A stretch of 64,000 nucleotides of DNA from Micromussa lordhowensis. Taxonomy: Eukaryota; Cnidaria; Anthozoa; Scleractinia; Lobophylliidae. This document shows, in pieces, positions 35,204 through 44,233 of the stretch. Every line of letters begins with the position of its first letter. The first letter of the stretch is position 1. A program made the translations under genes and the position numbers. The stretch is from NCBI GenBank assembly GCA_964020085.1, contig OZ026596.1, forward strand, positions 39,882,943-39,946,942. Direction: 5' to 3'. A model generated the notes under the pieces. That model did not search any database, was not told the origin of the DNA, and saw only the letters and a list, made by a program, of their open reading frames with translations.

Positions 35204-35326
35204 GCGATCAAGCGAGGTTCAACTAGAAAAATAAATAAAAATACATGAGGAGAAAAACCGGGCAAAGGTAAAAACACAGAACAGAATATAATACTGCGAC
35301 ATGGTTATATTAAAAAAAAAATTTTT

Positions 35327-35512
35327 TCAATTAGAATACGGTGGCGGGCTTTCCCAATCGTCGTCGTCTTCCCAATCGTTGTCATCGTCCGAAATGTCTT
35401 CTTTTGTAGAAATGATTAGCCAGGCAGTTTTAAAACACCCCTTGGTGAATTTGTACCAAATAAAGCTTATCATAATGACAGCGGAAATTTTGATGTGAAA
35501 TTCAGAAACCAT
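35327..35512 (-). CDS. Small membrane protein with C-terminal PPPY motif
   Basis: 61 residues from ATG 35,512. A hydrophobic helix (about residues 8-22, SAVIMISFIWYKF) is followed by a Lys/Trp-containing segment and an acidic stretch (DISDDDNDWEDDDDWE), ending in ESPPPYSN. PPxY motifs bind WW domains of Nedd4-type ubiquitin ligases, and many viruses use them for budding or endosomal sorting. The gene is the outermost at this end and lies 14 bases from the next gene. Family unknown to me; the late-domain role is inference. The frame is intact. Confidence 0.55.
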   Translation of the reverse strand: MVSEFHIKISAVIMISFIWYKFTKGCFKTAWLIISTKEDISDDDNDWEDDDDWESPPPYSN

Positions 35513-35526
35513 ATGTTTATGAAAAT

Positions 35527-35913
35527 TTAATCCATATTTCTAATTCTTCCTTCTTTTACTGGAGGCGATTCGACTTGAGGCGGCTCGACTGGAGGCGTCT
35601 TTTTGGCGAAAAAGGCTTTTATCTCTTCTCGTTTGTAGTAGATTCCCACTGTTGAAAGAAAAATTCTGATGCCACTCAGCCATTGTGTTGTTGTAATAAT
35701 TGCCCCAGGATCGGCAGGTGTTGTTGCCTCAGGGGCCTTTTTTTCCTGATTTGAAATGATGGCATTGGCTTCATCTAAAGGCTTTTTCTGCGCCTCGCGG
35801 GCAAGTCTCGTTTTTTCAGCGATTGCTTTGCCGGCCGCGACCCGTTTTGGGTTTTTAGTTTTTGTGGTGGGTGTTTGTGATGTCACTTGTTGGGTTGTGT
35901 CAGAATCTGCCAT
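35527..35913 (-). CDS. Small basic protein with one membrane segment
   Basis: 128 residues from ATG 35,913. It has a Thr/Gln-rich N-terminus, then a basic KNPKRVAAGKAIAEKTRLAR stretch (about residues 20-40), a Pro/Ala/Thr linker, a hydrophobic segment WLSGIRIFLSTVGIYY (about 80-95), the strongly conserved-looking YYKREEIKAFF and a proline-rich tail ending RNMD. I recognise the K-N-P-x-R-V-x-A-G-K and Y-Y-K-R-E-E-I-K patterns as recurring in anthozoan copies of this block. A structural or membrane-associated virion role is possible but unproven. Confidence 0.6.
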   Translation of the reverse strand: MADSDTTQQVTSQTPTTKTKNPKRVAAGKAIAEKTRLAREAQKKPLDEANAIISNQEKKAPEATTPADPGAIITTTQWLSGIRIFLSTVGIYYKREEIKAFFAKKTPPVEPPQVESPPVKEGRIRNMD

Positions 35914-35963
35914 GGTATATGTTGTGAACAAATTATTTTCAATCAGCAAGTAATGTTCACTAA

Positions 35964-36473
35964 TTATTCAGCAGTTACTGAAGATTGCTCAGCTTTCTCA
36001 TCAGCGCTGAAATCAACATGTTTTGCTGTGATCAGAAACGCGCTGGCAACTGCGAGCATCCAGCCGCATTTCATCGCAAGATAGGCAGAAATATTTGACA
36101 GCTCTTGTGTGATGATGTAGTCGTTTTTCAGGTCATTCTGCAGGGCTTTGGTATCTTTTATCCGAACCGCTTGGCTATTCGATTTTGTGGCTAATAAAAG
36201 AAAGCTATCGATCAGGGTTTCTGTGGTCTTGGCGCCAACGTAGGTCAGGTACCTTTTGTGGTACTTCATGACATCTTTGTCTGACAATCGAATCAATTGA
36301 TCGTGTGTCAGCTGCGTGCCTATTGCTTCTTTGCATTTGCCCGCGGAAACCAGAAGAGCAAGCTGCTCACGGAGTGCTGGAATGTCGGGGCTAGGTGGTT
36401 CGATGGGCCGTGCAGGCTCGACTTCAAGCATTTTCATGACATCTGCCAACTCGGGGTCGTTTTGTTCAGCCAT
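35964..36473 (-). CDS. Protein of unknown function, predicted C-terminal hydrophobic helix
   Basis: 169 residues if translation starts at ATG 36,473; two further in-frame ATGs lie at 36,485 and 36,494, immediately after the stop of the upstream gene. The N-terminal third is Pro/Glu-rich (EPARPIEPPSPDIPALREQL), the centre is helical, and LAMKCGWMLAVASAFLITA near the end is a likely membrane segment. A short acidic tail follows. The frame is intact and it shares orientation and tight spacing with its neighbours, which suggests co-expression. Confidence 0.6.
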   Translation of the reverse strand: MAEQNDPELADVMKMLEVEPARPIEPPSPDIPALREQLALLVSAGKCKEAIGTQLTHDQLIRLSDKDVMKYHKRYLTYVGAKTTETLIDSFLLLATKSNSQAVRIKDTKALQNDLKNDYIITQELSNISAYLAMKCGWMLAVASAFLITAKHVDFSADEKAEQSSVTAE

Positions 36474-36495
36474 TATGTAATTCATTTTTTTCATG

Positions 36496-36783
36496 TCAAT
36501 TTGCAAACTTGAAAACGGGATATTGATACCCCGCTCTTGAATTTTGCAAACCGTCATACATGATGTAAGAAGTTTGTTTCCGTCTGGTGAGCTCCCAATA
36601 CAAAGAAGCTGGCGCGTAATACGATTTCACGCCGTCTTTCATCTCGAGTTTGACGACACTTATCGGCTTGCCCTGATCGTTTTTACCGCGGCATTCGATT
36701 CCGTGACACTTGTAAGCTACTCCAGGTTTCATTTCTCGCCAGCTCAAGATTTTTTCGGCTTCTTCGAATCGTTGCTCCATCAT
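36496..36783 (-). CDS. Small soluble protein of unknown function
   Basis: 95 residues from ATG 36,783 (a second ATG follows directly). It is rich in Lys, Tyr and aromatic residues, with KCHGIECRGKNDQGKPISVV and a C-terminal SYIMYDGLQNSRAGYQYPVF, suggesting a small beta-rich fold; the Cys-x6-Cys pair might bind metal. It starts three bases after the stop of the ATPase gene, so the two probably lie on one transcript. Not recognised further. Confidence 0.55.
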   Translation of the reverse strand: MMEQRFEEAEKILSWREMKPGVAYKCHGIECRGKNDQGKPISVVKLEMKDGVKSYYAPASLYWELTRRKQTSYIMYDGLQNSRAGYQYPVFKFAN

Positions 36784-36786
36784 GCG

Positions 36787-37405
36787 TTAATACTGCATTT
36801 GTTCAATACGGTAAGGGTGCCGCAGTGAAAGAATCAGATATGCAAACTTGCGCTCTTTAAGCCTTGAAATCATCTGATTGATTTCTTTGTATGAATGGCC
36901 GCCGCGGTATTCTTCGAAGATTGCCTTTGTGGTTTTTGCCGATGGCGTGTAAAAGAGAACGATTGCCGCCAAATTCTCTCTGAAAGGCTTCGCGATGCTT
37001 GATAGCTGCTGGGCCAGCACCCAAACGCTGATGCCGACATGCCGACATGCCGACATGCCGAGCCAAAAATGCGAGTTTTACAAGCTCCCCAGTGCGATCT
37101 TTCACATCTTTTGATGAAGCGCAGTCATCAAGGACGATGAGAGTGTTGTCGCCTTCGAAATAAAAACTTGCCACTTTCAGCCAATTTTCAACTTGGTGTT
37201 GCTCACAGATGATGACATGCACCCTAGGACCTCTCTCCGCAAACCGGTACAGCGTTCTGTTATGGGCGAAGGTTGGGCAGATTAACACGATGTAATCAAA
37301 CTTGCCACGGAATGGGCCGCAGAGCTGATTCCCAAGAAAATGCGTCTTGCCAGAGTTGGTCGGCCCGACTATTAGCGCGTTGAAGGGGATGTTGCCAGGA
37401 TCCAT
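36787..37405 (-). pseudogene. Packaging-type ATPase (A32/FtsK-HerA-like), frameshifted
   Basis: From ATG 37,405 the protein opens with MDPGNIPFNALIVGPTNSGK, a Walker A P-loop, and has a Walker B strand in NTLIVLDDCASS about 85 residues later. GELVKLAFLARHVG after that resembles the sensor region of A32-like ATPases, which pump DNA into capsids of large and polinton-like DNA viruses. The frame breaks at about 37,030-37,060, where an 8-base unit (ATGCCGAC) is tandemly repeated. The downstream half (VLAQQLSSIAKPFRENLA...) continues in another frame to the stop at 36,787. A TATA-like TTTATATACAG lies about 10 bases before the start. Confidence 0.68.
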
Positions 37406-37427
37406 TTTCAATACTGTATATAAAAAT

Positions 37428-38677
37428 TCAAAACTGCACAGATTGCAGCTGCTTTTGCATTATGTTAAACTGGGAGTCGGCGATTATGAAAACGTGGCAG
37501 TTAATAGTTCCTGACCCCTTGGCGTCTCTCTCGATTTCCAGCTGCACGCCGTCTGTTGTGTTCACGAGACGGGTGCCGCTGCCGTGCATTTCTTGGCTGG
37601 CCATGGAGCGCAGATCGATCAGAAGCCCGAACTTGTCGACGGTGTAGAACTTCTGAAAAGTCATGAACTGGGGTTTTTCTTTTTCTTTCATGAAGAAGCG
37701 GCTCACTTCGCTCCAAATGTCCAGACTTTCGATGCCGTTGTTGTATATCATGTTGGGCGAGCCGTTTATCGCAACGCTGATTTTCTTGATGTCCGGGAAA
37801 ATGTATTTTTCCGAATCTCTTGCCCCTGGGGCGTACGACTCCATGAACAGCAAGAGGATCCCCTTGAATGACCGTCTTTGGGCGTTGACTTTGACGTTTA
37901 TTCTTTTTTGTGTCCCTCTGTCGATCGGGATCACTTTATCACGGACCACGTGGTCGTATAAAAACTCTTTGCCACCGTCGTAAATGCTGGCTGCTTCTTT
38001 TGCAAGTTTCTCACTTCGGATCATTTCATACTGAAGCTGGATGTTCTTCAGCTTATATTTCAGCTTTGTCGTGTCCGAGCCTCTGACCACTTGGCTGGCT
38101 GGCGCGAGGGTCACTTCAAATATGAGGTCGCTGTACAACGCCTGGGGGTAGAAAATTCCGTGGTCTGTCAAGATCTGGTGGTCCAGATTGATTCGATATT
38201 TAGAGCCGCAAACTTTGTTAAGTTTTTTTTTGGCGTCGACACCTGTTGTTTTTTTGTCCCCAGAATTTGAGCGGATCTTGCACAAATCTTCGCTCTGGAT
38301 GCCCTCAGGCACTATGTTGTCCCGCTGTTCTCCAGGCAAGAAAAGGTCCCTGAACGTGTTGTATATGTCATGGCCGACGGTTTCTTCCAAAATCGTGCCT
38401 TCAAACTTCACAACAAGCTTGTCCACGAGCGCTCGCGAGACGTTCTGGACAAGGAAGTTGTTCGCATGCCCCCCAGAAAGGTCGATTTCAAATATCAGGG
38501 CCAAAGAGCTAGGCACAAGGACTTCGTTCTCGTTCAGTTTGGGGAAGTGTACATACGAGTCTCGCCTGGGTTTGCTTCGGAAGGATTGAAAGTTATGCGC
38601 TTGACAGCACGTGGTGCCTTCATGGCGCGCATTATCTTTTTTCTTTTTTTTGGATGAAGGTCATCTTGCACAGACAT
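37428..38677 (-). pseudogene. Major capsid protein candidate, frameshifted near its N-terminus
   Basis: A long open frame of 362 codons (to 37,428) with a short N-terminal part in a different frame starting ATG 38,677 (a lysine-rich MSVQDDLHPKKRKK start). The frame change lies at about 38,540-38,550. The sequence is rich in beta-strand patterns and asparagine, with a conserved tail SGTINCHVFIIADSQFN, and no enzyme motif. Position beside the packaging ATPase, size (about 410 residues overall) and beta-rich pattern suggest a jelly-roll capsid protein, as in polinton-like viruses. I recognise it as multicopy in cnidarian genomes; the capsid role is inferred, and a structure prediction would be decisive. 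Confidence 0.5.
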
Positions 38678-38732
38678 GATATATAAATTGAAAAATATAA
38701 ATTCTAATTTTAAAAAAACTGTTTATAAATAA
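38678..38732. promoter_or_regulatory. Divergent viral-type promoter region
   Basis: 55 bases between two divergent start codons. TATATAAATTG stands next to the minus-strand start and TTTATAAATAA next to the plus-strand start; the rest is A/T. Such start-proximal TATA boxes recur at 37,417, 41,795, 44,001 and 44,225 in this block. Confidence 0.5.
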
Positions 38733-40187
38733 ATGGCAGAAGCCCCGGATCCCTACGATTATGATGACTATAACATTGACCCCCCCAACCACGACGACGA
38801 TGACCATCAAGAAGTGAACAGAACCCAGCCGTTCCAGCCGCGGCCGTTCCAGCCGCGGCCGTTCCAACCTGGGGCGGCGTCAATACCCTATCACGGCGGA
38901 GAACAACATGAAATGCAAACGATGGGGCACGAGCAGGAAGGGCTGCCGTCTTATGATGAAAAAACCCCTCATATTGATCCCGTTGAAGATCTTGAAAGAA
39001 GGCTGAGAAATTTGAGAAAAAACGAATTAACTGGAATTCTTGACATATCAAAAATTAAAGGCAGGATTGAAAACCCACTTAGCTACGAGGAACAAAAAGA
39101 ACAAATCATGAATGCGAAAAAATTTATCAATAAAAAATTTCCCCATGCTAATGTTGATGGCCTGGTAATAAGCTACTCCAAAAAAAACCCAATGGAACTT
39201 GTTGTTTTGGGGCCCCGTGGAGGAGAGACAAAAATATTTTTAGATAATGGCAGCGGCTTACAAAAAAACTTCTTAAATTCTGATTTTATCAAAAAACAAC
39301 TAGGACCGCCTGCAGAAGATAAAATACAAAAAGTGTCCGCAAACATAGAAAAAGATAAAAAAATATTGAAAGAATCACTAAATGATGACCAACTTTTAAG
39401 AAGCAAAGATGAAAGGATGCAAACTATTATTCAAAGGGTGAATAGAGAGGAAGCCGGGATCGAACAGCTTAAAGATGACCAAGAGACAGATAATAAAGCA
39501 GAAATAAAAAGGAAAGAACAACTGGTAATAAATCTAAAAAAAAGAATTGGAAACCTTGCAAAAGGATAGAAGAGATCTTCAAAAAAAACTGGAAAAAAAA
39601 ACATTGACCAACTTGAATCAAGTATTTCTGAAGAAGAAAGAAAAAGAAATGCCATGGAAGAAAGTCTCTCCAGCACAAAAATTTTTGATTCTTTGAAAGA
39701 GCAGGAAAGCCATCTTCTACGGCTAAACGAAGAAGACCAGGCGATCATTCAAGATGAGATGGCACCATCACTTGATAAAGAAGCCGCTGAAGAAAGAGCT
39801 GAAGCTAGAAATGAAGAGATCGCGCGGCTTCAAACTCATATATCAGAAAGAGAAGCTAACATGCCTCTCCGAGAAAGGATCTGCGAGATTTTCAAAAAAT
39901 ATGGCGTGACCGTGACGGCCATCTTCGTCGCCGCTGGCGTTACAGTCGGGGCTGTTTTTGGGGCAATCACCAAAGCTCTGAAAGCCACAGGCAAAGCAAT
40001 TGGAAATGGCCTAAAAGACATTGGGGCCAAAATTGCCTCACTTCTGCCTGGGTTAATTGGCTCGATCGTCAGCTTCCTTTTCAAAACTGCGGGGCAGGCG
40101 GTTGGCTTTCTCGCTGAGCATACCTGGCTCCTGATTTTGGCGGCGGTTGTTTTCATTTTTGAAAAATACATCAAAAAGTGGCGTTAA
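38733..40187 (+). pseudogene. Coiled-coil protein with C-terminal membrane region, frameshifted
   Basis: The first open part (38,733-39,569, 278 codons) begins with an Asp/Tyr/Pro-rich tail containing a threefold FQPRP repeat and a LPSY motif, then long charged helices. The second part (39,654-40,187) continues the coiled coil and ends in a Gly/Ala-rich hydrophobic region (GVTVTAIFVAAGVTVGAVFG, then LLPGLIGSIVSFLFKTAG and WLLILAAVVFIFEKYIKK), with up to three membrane segments. Between them, at about 39,555-39,600, poly-A runs coincide with frame changes. A Gly/Ala-rich amphipathic C-terminus recalls membrane-active minor capsid proteins; this is inference. The stop overlaps that of the convergent gene. 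Confidence 0.55.
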
Positions 40188-41782
40188 CGCGATGCCATAA
40201 ACAGCAAAGCCACGACTGCGACACCGCCAATGATTAGGGCGGTTTTGTTCATCTCGTGCTGAGGCGTTTTCTCTGGAACGGTTTCCTCATCTGCAGTTAT
40301 TTTCTTTTCTTTAGAAGCTGGCTTCGGTTCTTGCGCTGCCATGGCGGCTTTGTGTATCGGATTTGAGGGATGGCTGTTTGGCGGGTTGATTTTTGATGGC
40401 CCCCCTTCCATCGGCTGGATTCCCACTTTTTTTGTTCCTGAATTTACACCGTTGTTCACACCTAGCTTCATTCCTGGAATTGCTTGCTTCAGTCTGTTGT
40501 TGTATCCAATCGTGCTTTCCGTGTTGATGATCATTGTCGCCGGCATCAGCCATGCTCCAGGGCACACTGCAAGATTCAGCCTGACCTTCGCTTCATCAAC
40601 CGCTAGCTGATATCTTTGCACGCTCTTCGCCAAATCCGGCTGCCTAATAGCGTCTTCCATCAGAGTCAAAAACTCAGTCTGCGCCTCTTTTGCTCTCCTG
40701 CCTGCCCCAATTATGCTGCTACGAACATTTACTTGCGCGCCCAAGATGCAGTAAACGAAGGCCTCAATCAACTGGTTAATGCGCGCAAGCCCTGCCTGTG
40801 TCAACCCTGGTGTCTTGTTTGGTGCGAACCAGTCGTATTGGCTAAATGCCACACTATCGAGCTCAATGAAAGCTAGCAAGTTTCCATCTTTTGCTTTCCC
40901 CCCTTCATCAGCGAATTTGTAAAACCCTTCTGGATATGCCGCCCCCGTTTTCATTAGCCCGTGCCCTGACATGCCGATGTACACATCGCCCAGGCCGTTG
41001 TTTTTCCTGCTTGTGAACCGGAAATCGCTTGTTGGGTCTATCCCGAACTCTGCGCATATTCGTTTGTATGAGGCTATGTTGTAATTATTGCCCGATAAAT
41101 TGAATGTTGGGTCTCCGGGGAGGGCGCTTATGCTCTGGATACCTCCCATCTGGAACAAAATTCTCCTGATTGTGAAATACACATGAAATCTGTAGAAAGC
41201 CCTCACTTGCGGAGAAAGATTCAAGCCGCTGTCAAAGATTTCTCTCGAAATTCCGCAGCCTTGCGTTGCGCAAAATACAGCAAAGTTGAGCTGCTGCGGC
41301 CAATAGCTCATATTTGGACCTCTTAGCCAACGTTTTGCTTCTGCCGCGGAGTTGTGCCTTATTCTTGTTTGTTGAAATATTTCCCTCAATTTCACCACAA
41401 AGAAAGAATCTGGTCTTACGTAAAGGTTGATCGGGTTGTTGAAGATTCTCTTGAGGCTTGGCGCTGCTTTAGTGAAATCTACTGCGAGAATTGGCAACGC
41501 TCTTTTTGTTTTCAGCGGAGACAGTTGATATGGGAAACCTTCCACGCCTTCCAAACCTAGCGCGGCCTTCATTTGTGGGCTCCAATATTTTCTGTCTGAT
41601 CCAAACACGCTAGAGCCCCCCTTCAAAAACATTTCAGATCCTGTGATGTTTCCTTTGCCATCAGAATATACTTGAGCAAAGAATTGGCTTTTGTCCGCAT
41701 TCGGAAACTGCTCTGTCAATTCTGCCCAAGCGCTTTTCTTTGATGCGTCTATTTGAGCAAGCGGTGGTTGTAAGTCATTCAT
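40184..41782 (-). CDS. 532-residue protein with C-terminal membrane anchor
   Basis: The longest intact gene of the block. ATG 41,782 (MNDLQPPLAQIDASKKSAWA) is preferred to in-frame non-ATG codons upstream because it follows a short A/T-rich divergent spacer. The body is globular and aromatic-rich (WLRGPNMSYWPQQLNFAVFC, ATQGCGISREIFDSGLNL, GDVYIGMSGHGLMKTGAAYP), then a Pro/Lys/Glu linker and a single hydrophobic helix ALIIGGVAVVALLFMASR at the end. I know no named domain; related copies recur in anthozoan genomes. A virion surface or entry-complex component anchored by its tail is one possibility. The stop TAA overlaps the TAA of the opposite gene in the palindrome TTAA. Confidence 0.65.
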   Translation of the reverse strand: MNDLQPPLAQIDASKKSAWAELTEQFPNADKSQFFAQVYSDGKGNITGSEMFLKGGSSVFGSDRKYWSPQMKAALGLEGVEGFPYQLSPLKTKRALPILAVDFTKAAPSLKRIFNNPINLYVRPDSFFVVKLREIFQQTRIRHNSAAEAKRWLRGPNMSYWPQQLNFAVFCATQGCGISREIFDSGLNLSPQVRAFYRFHVYFTIRRILFQMGGIQSISALPGDPTFNLSGNNYNIASYKRICAEFGIDPTSDFRFTSRKNNGLGDVYIGMSGHGLMKTGAAYPEGFYKFADEGGKAKDGNLLAFIELDSVAFSQYDWFAPNKTPGLTQAGLARINQLIEAFVYCILGAQVNVRSSIIGAGRRAKEAQTEFLTLMEDAIRQPDLAKSVQRYQLAVDEAKVRLNLAVCPGAWLMPATMIINTESTIGYNNRLKQAIPGMKLGVNNGVNSGTKKVGIQPMEGGPSKINPPNSHPSNPIHKAAMAAQEPKPASKEKKITADEETVPEKTPQHEMNKTALIIGGVAVVALLFMASR

Positions 41783-41814
41783 TTTGAATTTTGTTATATC
41801 TATCCAATATAAAA
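41783..41814. promoter_or_regulatory. Divergent 32-base spacer with TATA-like box
   Basis: A/T-rich spacer between the starts of the 532-residue gene and the plus-strand gene at 41,815. It contains TATCCAATATAAAA next to the plus-strand start and a complementary A/T run next to the other. The very short divergent spacing is typical of compact viral genomes. Confidence 0.45.
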
Positions 41815-42359
41815 ATGGTCGTTCTAACAATTGTCATGCAAAAGAATGGAGAGACTGTTTACTTTGACGAGCCGATCCCCAAAGCTCATTTCATGAAACT
41901 GATCTCGTGCAGTTTATACAACAGCTGGCATACTTTGAAAAGAGAAGGTAGTGCACTTTTGGGTGATGAAAAAAAAGATCCTTCTGTATCTGTTGCAAAA
42001 AATATATCCAGGACATTACAATTTGGAGGCTATGGCAAAAGTAATAGACGACATGTTCGAAAAGTATGATTATCACCTGAAAACAAAAATACACACACCT
42101 GTGGCCAGTCTTAGAATAAAAAATCCTGGAGCGAAAAAGATAACCATTGATCGTGATTTGGCCGATTTGTTAGGTATTAATCGGGTGCTAGGCCTTACAA
42201 CAAAAGTAAAAAAATCTCAAATATCCAACAACATACTTCATTCATTGCAATCTTATCGACAAAAACCAAAACTTTTTGAACAACAAAAGATCTGATGTTT
42301 TGGCTAAACTCGATTTAAAAGGCAAGCCATATGAAAAAGTAAGGTATGAGGCTTCTACC
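41815..42359 (+). pseudogene. Frameshifted gene of unknown function
   Basis: Begins ATG 41,815 (MVVLTIVMQKNGETVYFDEP) with a readable start of about 60 codons. At a run of A at about 41,996 the meaningful frame changes and continues as YPGHYNLEAMAKVIDDMFEK ... ITIDRDLADLLGINRVLG to about 42,250. A last change gives VLAKLDLKGKPYEKVRYEAS near 42,300-42,356. At least two frameshifts and probably a deletion at the 3' end are present, because the next gene follows without a stop. In related anthozoan copies I recall a longer C-terminal half. Possible beta-rich structural protein; unproven. Confidence 0.5.
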
Positions 42360-42974
42360 ATGTTCTGCCATCCGCACCTCCTGAAAAAAATATACCCCCA
42401 AATTCAACCTCATGACTTCAGGATGCAAAAAGTTAATGAAATTTCCGCCGCTTTGAACAAAGAAGTGAGCCACTATCGGTCGGTTGCGAAAAAATATAAG
42501 CGCTCCAAGAAGGCTTTCAACTGGAGCGCCGCTGGCTCAAGAGTTCTTTCGGCCGCTTTTTCAAGCGCTAGCTTCGGTTCAGCCCTTTCTTTTGTCGGCT
42601 TGCCGGCCACAATACCACTTGGCGTCGTTGGTGGGTGTTTCGCTCTTGCTTCTTCAGGGCTAATAATCGCCTGCAAAAAGCTTCATTCGAAGATAAACAA
42701 ACATCGAGAGATTGTGACACTTGCAATTGCGAAACGTGACACAGTTGATCGTCTGCTTTCCAAAGCCTTGGTCGACAATCAAATATCCGACGGCGAATTT
42801 CAGTTAATCATGACTGAATTTTCGCAGTACAACGTACTGAAAGACTCTGTTCGAGCAAAACTAACTCGGCATTTGTCTCGGCCTGACGTTGATAAGATTA
42901 AGAAAGATGTCCGAAGCGAAATGGAGGCAGACTTCAAAAAAAAACTAACCGCTCTAGCCGCCGGGTCGAATTAA
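42360..42974 (+). CDS. Helical protein with central hydrophobic region
   Basis: 204 residues from ATG 42,360. A charged helical N-terminus (ALNKEVSHYRSVAKKYKRSK) precedes a Gly/Ser/Ala-rich hydrophobic centre (VLSAAFSSASFGSALSFVGL, ATIPLGVVGGCFALASSGLI) and a long charged C-terminal helix region with QISDGEFQLIMTEFSQY. The hydrophobic hairpin followed by an EF-hand-like S-D-G-E-F phrase is typical of this family in coral copies I recall. Membrane interaction is likely. The reading frame upstream is fused to the remnant of the preceding gene, so the start is uncertain. Confidence 0.55.
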   Translation: MFCHPHLLKKIYPQIQPHDFRMQKVNEISAALNKEVSHYRSVAKKYKRSKKAFNWSAAGSRVLSAAFSSASFGSALSFVGLPATIPLGVVGGCFALASSGLIIACKKLHSKINKHREIVTLAIAKRDTVDRLLSKALVDNQISDGEFQLIMTEFSQYNVLKDSVRAKLTRHLSRPDVDKIKKDVRSEMEADFKKKLTALAAGSN

Positions 42975-43380
42975 AATTTGAAAAATTTTATTCAGGCTTT
43001 CATTTAAGCGTGACGCGTTATGCATGATGTGTTACTCATGCCACGCGTGACGTTGCGTGACATGACAAAAAAATCACAAAACCCTAGTCGGGGGGTGCTC
43101 GGTGACTTTTGTTTTGCCTAGCCCCGGCTAGGACTTTCCCCGCTGACAAGGCGGATGTCCCTCCCATTTATCCTCTGGGACAGAGATTGAAATCCCGAGG
43201 GATTTCTGAGCACCCCCCAGTTATCTGCAGGGCAGGAGCGGGTTCACCCGAGGGTTATCGCTGCAGACAGCCTCACCCTACTACTCCTAACAACTTCATG
43301 CACATGCTTTTTAAGGAATCAGGGGTGGCCAACCCCACATCCAAGAACACCACCAATCACTAAATAATAATAATAATGAG
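42975..43380. repeat. Short inverted and direct repeats at the edge of the viral-like genes
   Basis: At 43,008-43,062 the phrase GCGTGACG occurs three times, with partial palindromes (ACGCGT, TGCATGATG). From about 43,091 a separate segment is bounded by GGGGGGTGCTC and its complement GAGCACCCCCC (near 43,209), enclosing a GC-rich stretch. No reading frame was accepted. These could be the end of one element and a small non-autonomous insertion; borders are uncertain. Confidence 0.4.
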
Positions 43381-43876
43381 TTTTTATTTCATCACAAGAT
43401 AAAACTACATATCTTATGTTACAATAATTATAATAAAAATGTTTAAAAATTTATCATTACAATAAATGCAGCTTAAAAATCAACCTATTAACAAATGTGT
43501 TCATAAAACGCTCTGTATTAATTTGCGGGCGTGCGCAGCCTTTTTTCCTAAGATTATGTACATAAGTCTTCTGGACAGGAGTGATGTGTTTCAGTGGGTG
43601 GCAATCCGTTGATCTTAATTTCTTTAAAATGTTTCGATCTTGTTTAACTAATAGGTTCTTGATAGAAACTGGAAATGAAATGAAACGGCGTTTATGGCAT
43701 CGGTCTAAAAAATTTTGTACAACTGTAAGGTCGGACTCCGATGCCCCATAGACTGCAAGAGCATAATTAAAATTCGGTAAAACAGTGGATATAAAAAGGT
43801 GATCTATCTCCGCCTGAGAGTAGTGTTCCTTTCTTAATGTTCGAAGGACATGTAAACACTTATTTGCTTTAACCAC
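43380..43876 (-). mobile_element. LINE 3' fragment with (ATT)n tail
   Basis: The minus strand encodes the end of a reverse transcriptase: KANKCLHVLRTLRKEHYSQ, LFISTVLPNFNYALAVYGAS and QNFLDRCHKRRFIS, followed by a short basic tail to the stop at 43,457. The element ends in TTATTATTATTATT at about 43,365-43,380, a microsatellite tail as in CR1/L2-type LINEs. It lies between two parts of the viral-like block and probably inserted there. Confidence 0.65.
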
Positions 43877-44008
43877 TTGCTAATCGCCTATTGGGCGATC
43901 TCAGATATTTATGTTTCACAAAACCTGTCTCAGACATGTGGTGCATTTTTTTTTGTTTTTTTTCTTCTTTGTAGAACGCATGCGTAGAATAAATCACAAA
44001 TATATAAA

Positions 44009-44113
44009 ATGATTGTATTGATTCACACGATTTGGCACGCCATCACCGAACTTTTGTTGCCTTCTTGGAAAAAAGAAGCCAGAGATATAACATTTGAAGT
44101 CATAAGGCGATGA
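44009..44113 (+). CDS. Very short viral-block reading frame
   Basis: 34 codons from ATG 44,009, directly after TATATAAA. The product is an amphipathic helix (IWHAITELLLPSWKKEARD). Its stop overlaps a second ATG (ATGA at 44,110), which opens an 11-codon frame. The promoter-like sequence and overlap fit the style of the block, but so short a frame may be chance. Confidence 0.25.
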   Translation: MIVLIHTIWHAITELLLPSWKKEARDITFEVIRR

Positions 44114-44233
44114 AAGAGGCAAAAAAATATGAAACTGCTGTTTGAGACATAACGTCATGCATGAAATATTTTGCCTCGTCATACCTAAACAAACTTTAAT
44201 TTGCATATAGAAAATTGTTTTGAATATATAGTG

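Noticed and set aside
35200..43080. Terminal inverted repeats of the viral-like block
   Set aside because: Comparing about 35,220-35,330 with the reverse complement of 42,975-43,080 by eye gave no convincing match; the true borders may be elsewhere or lost.
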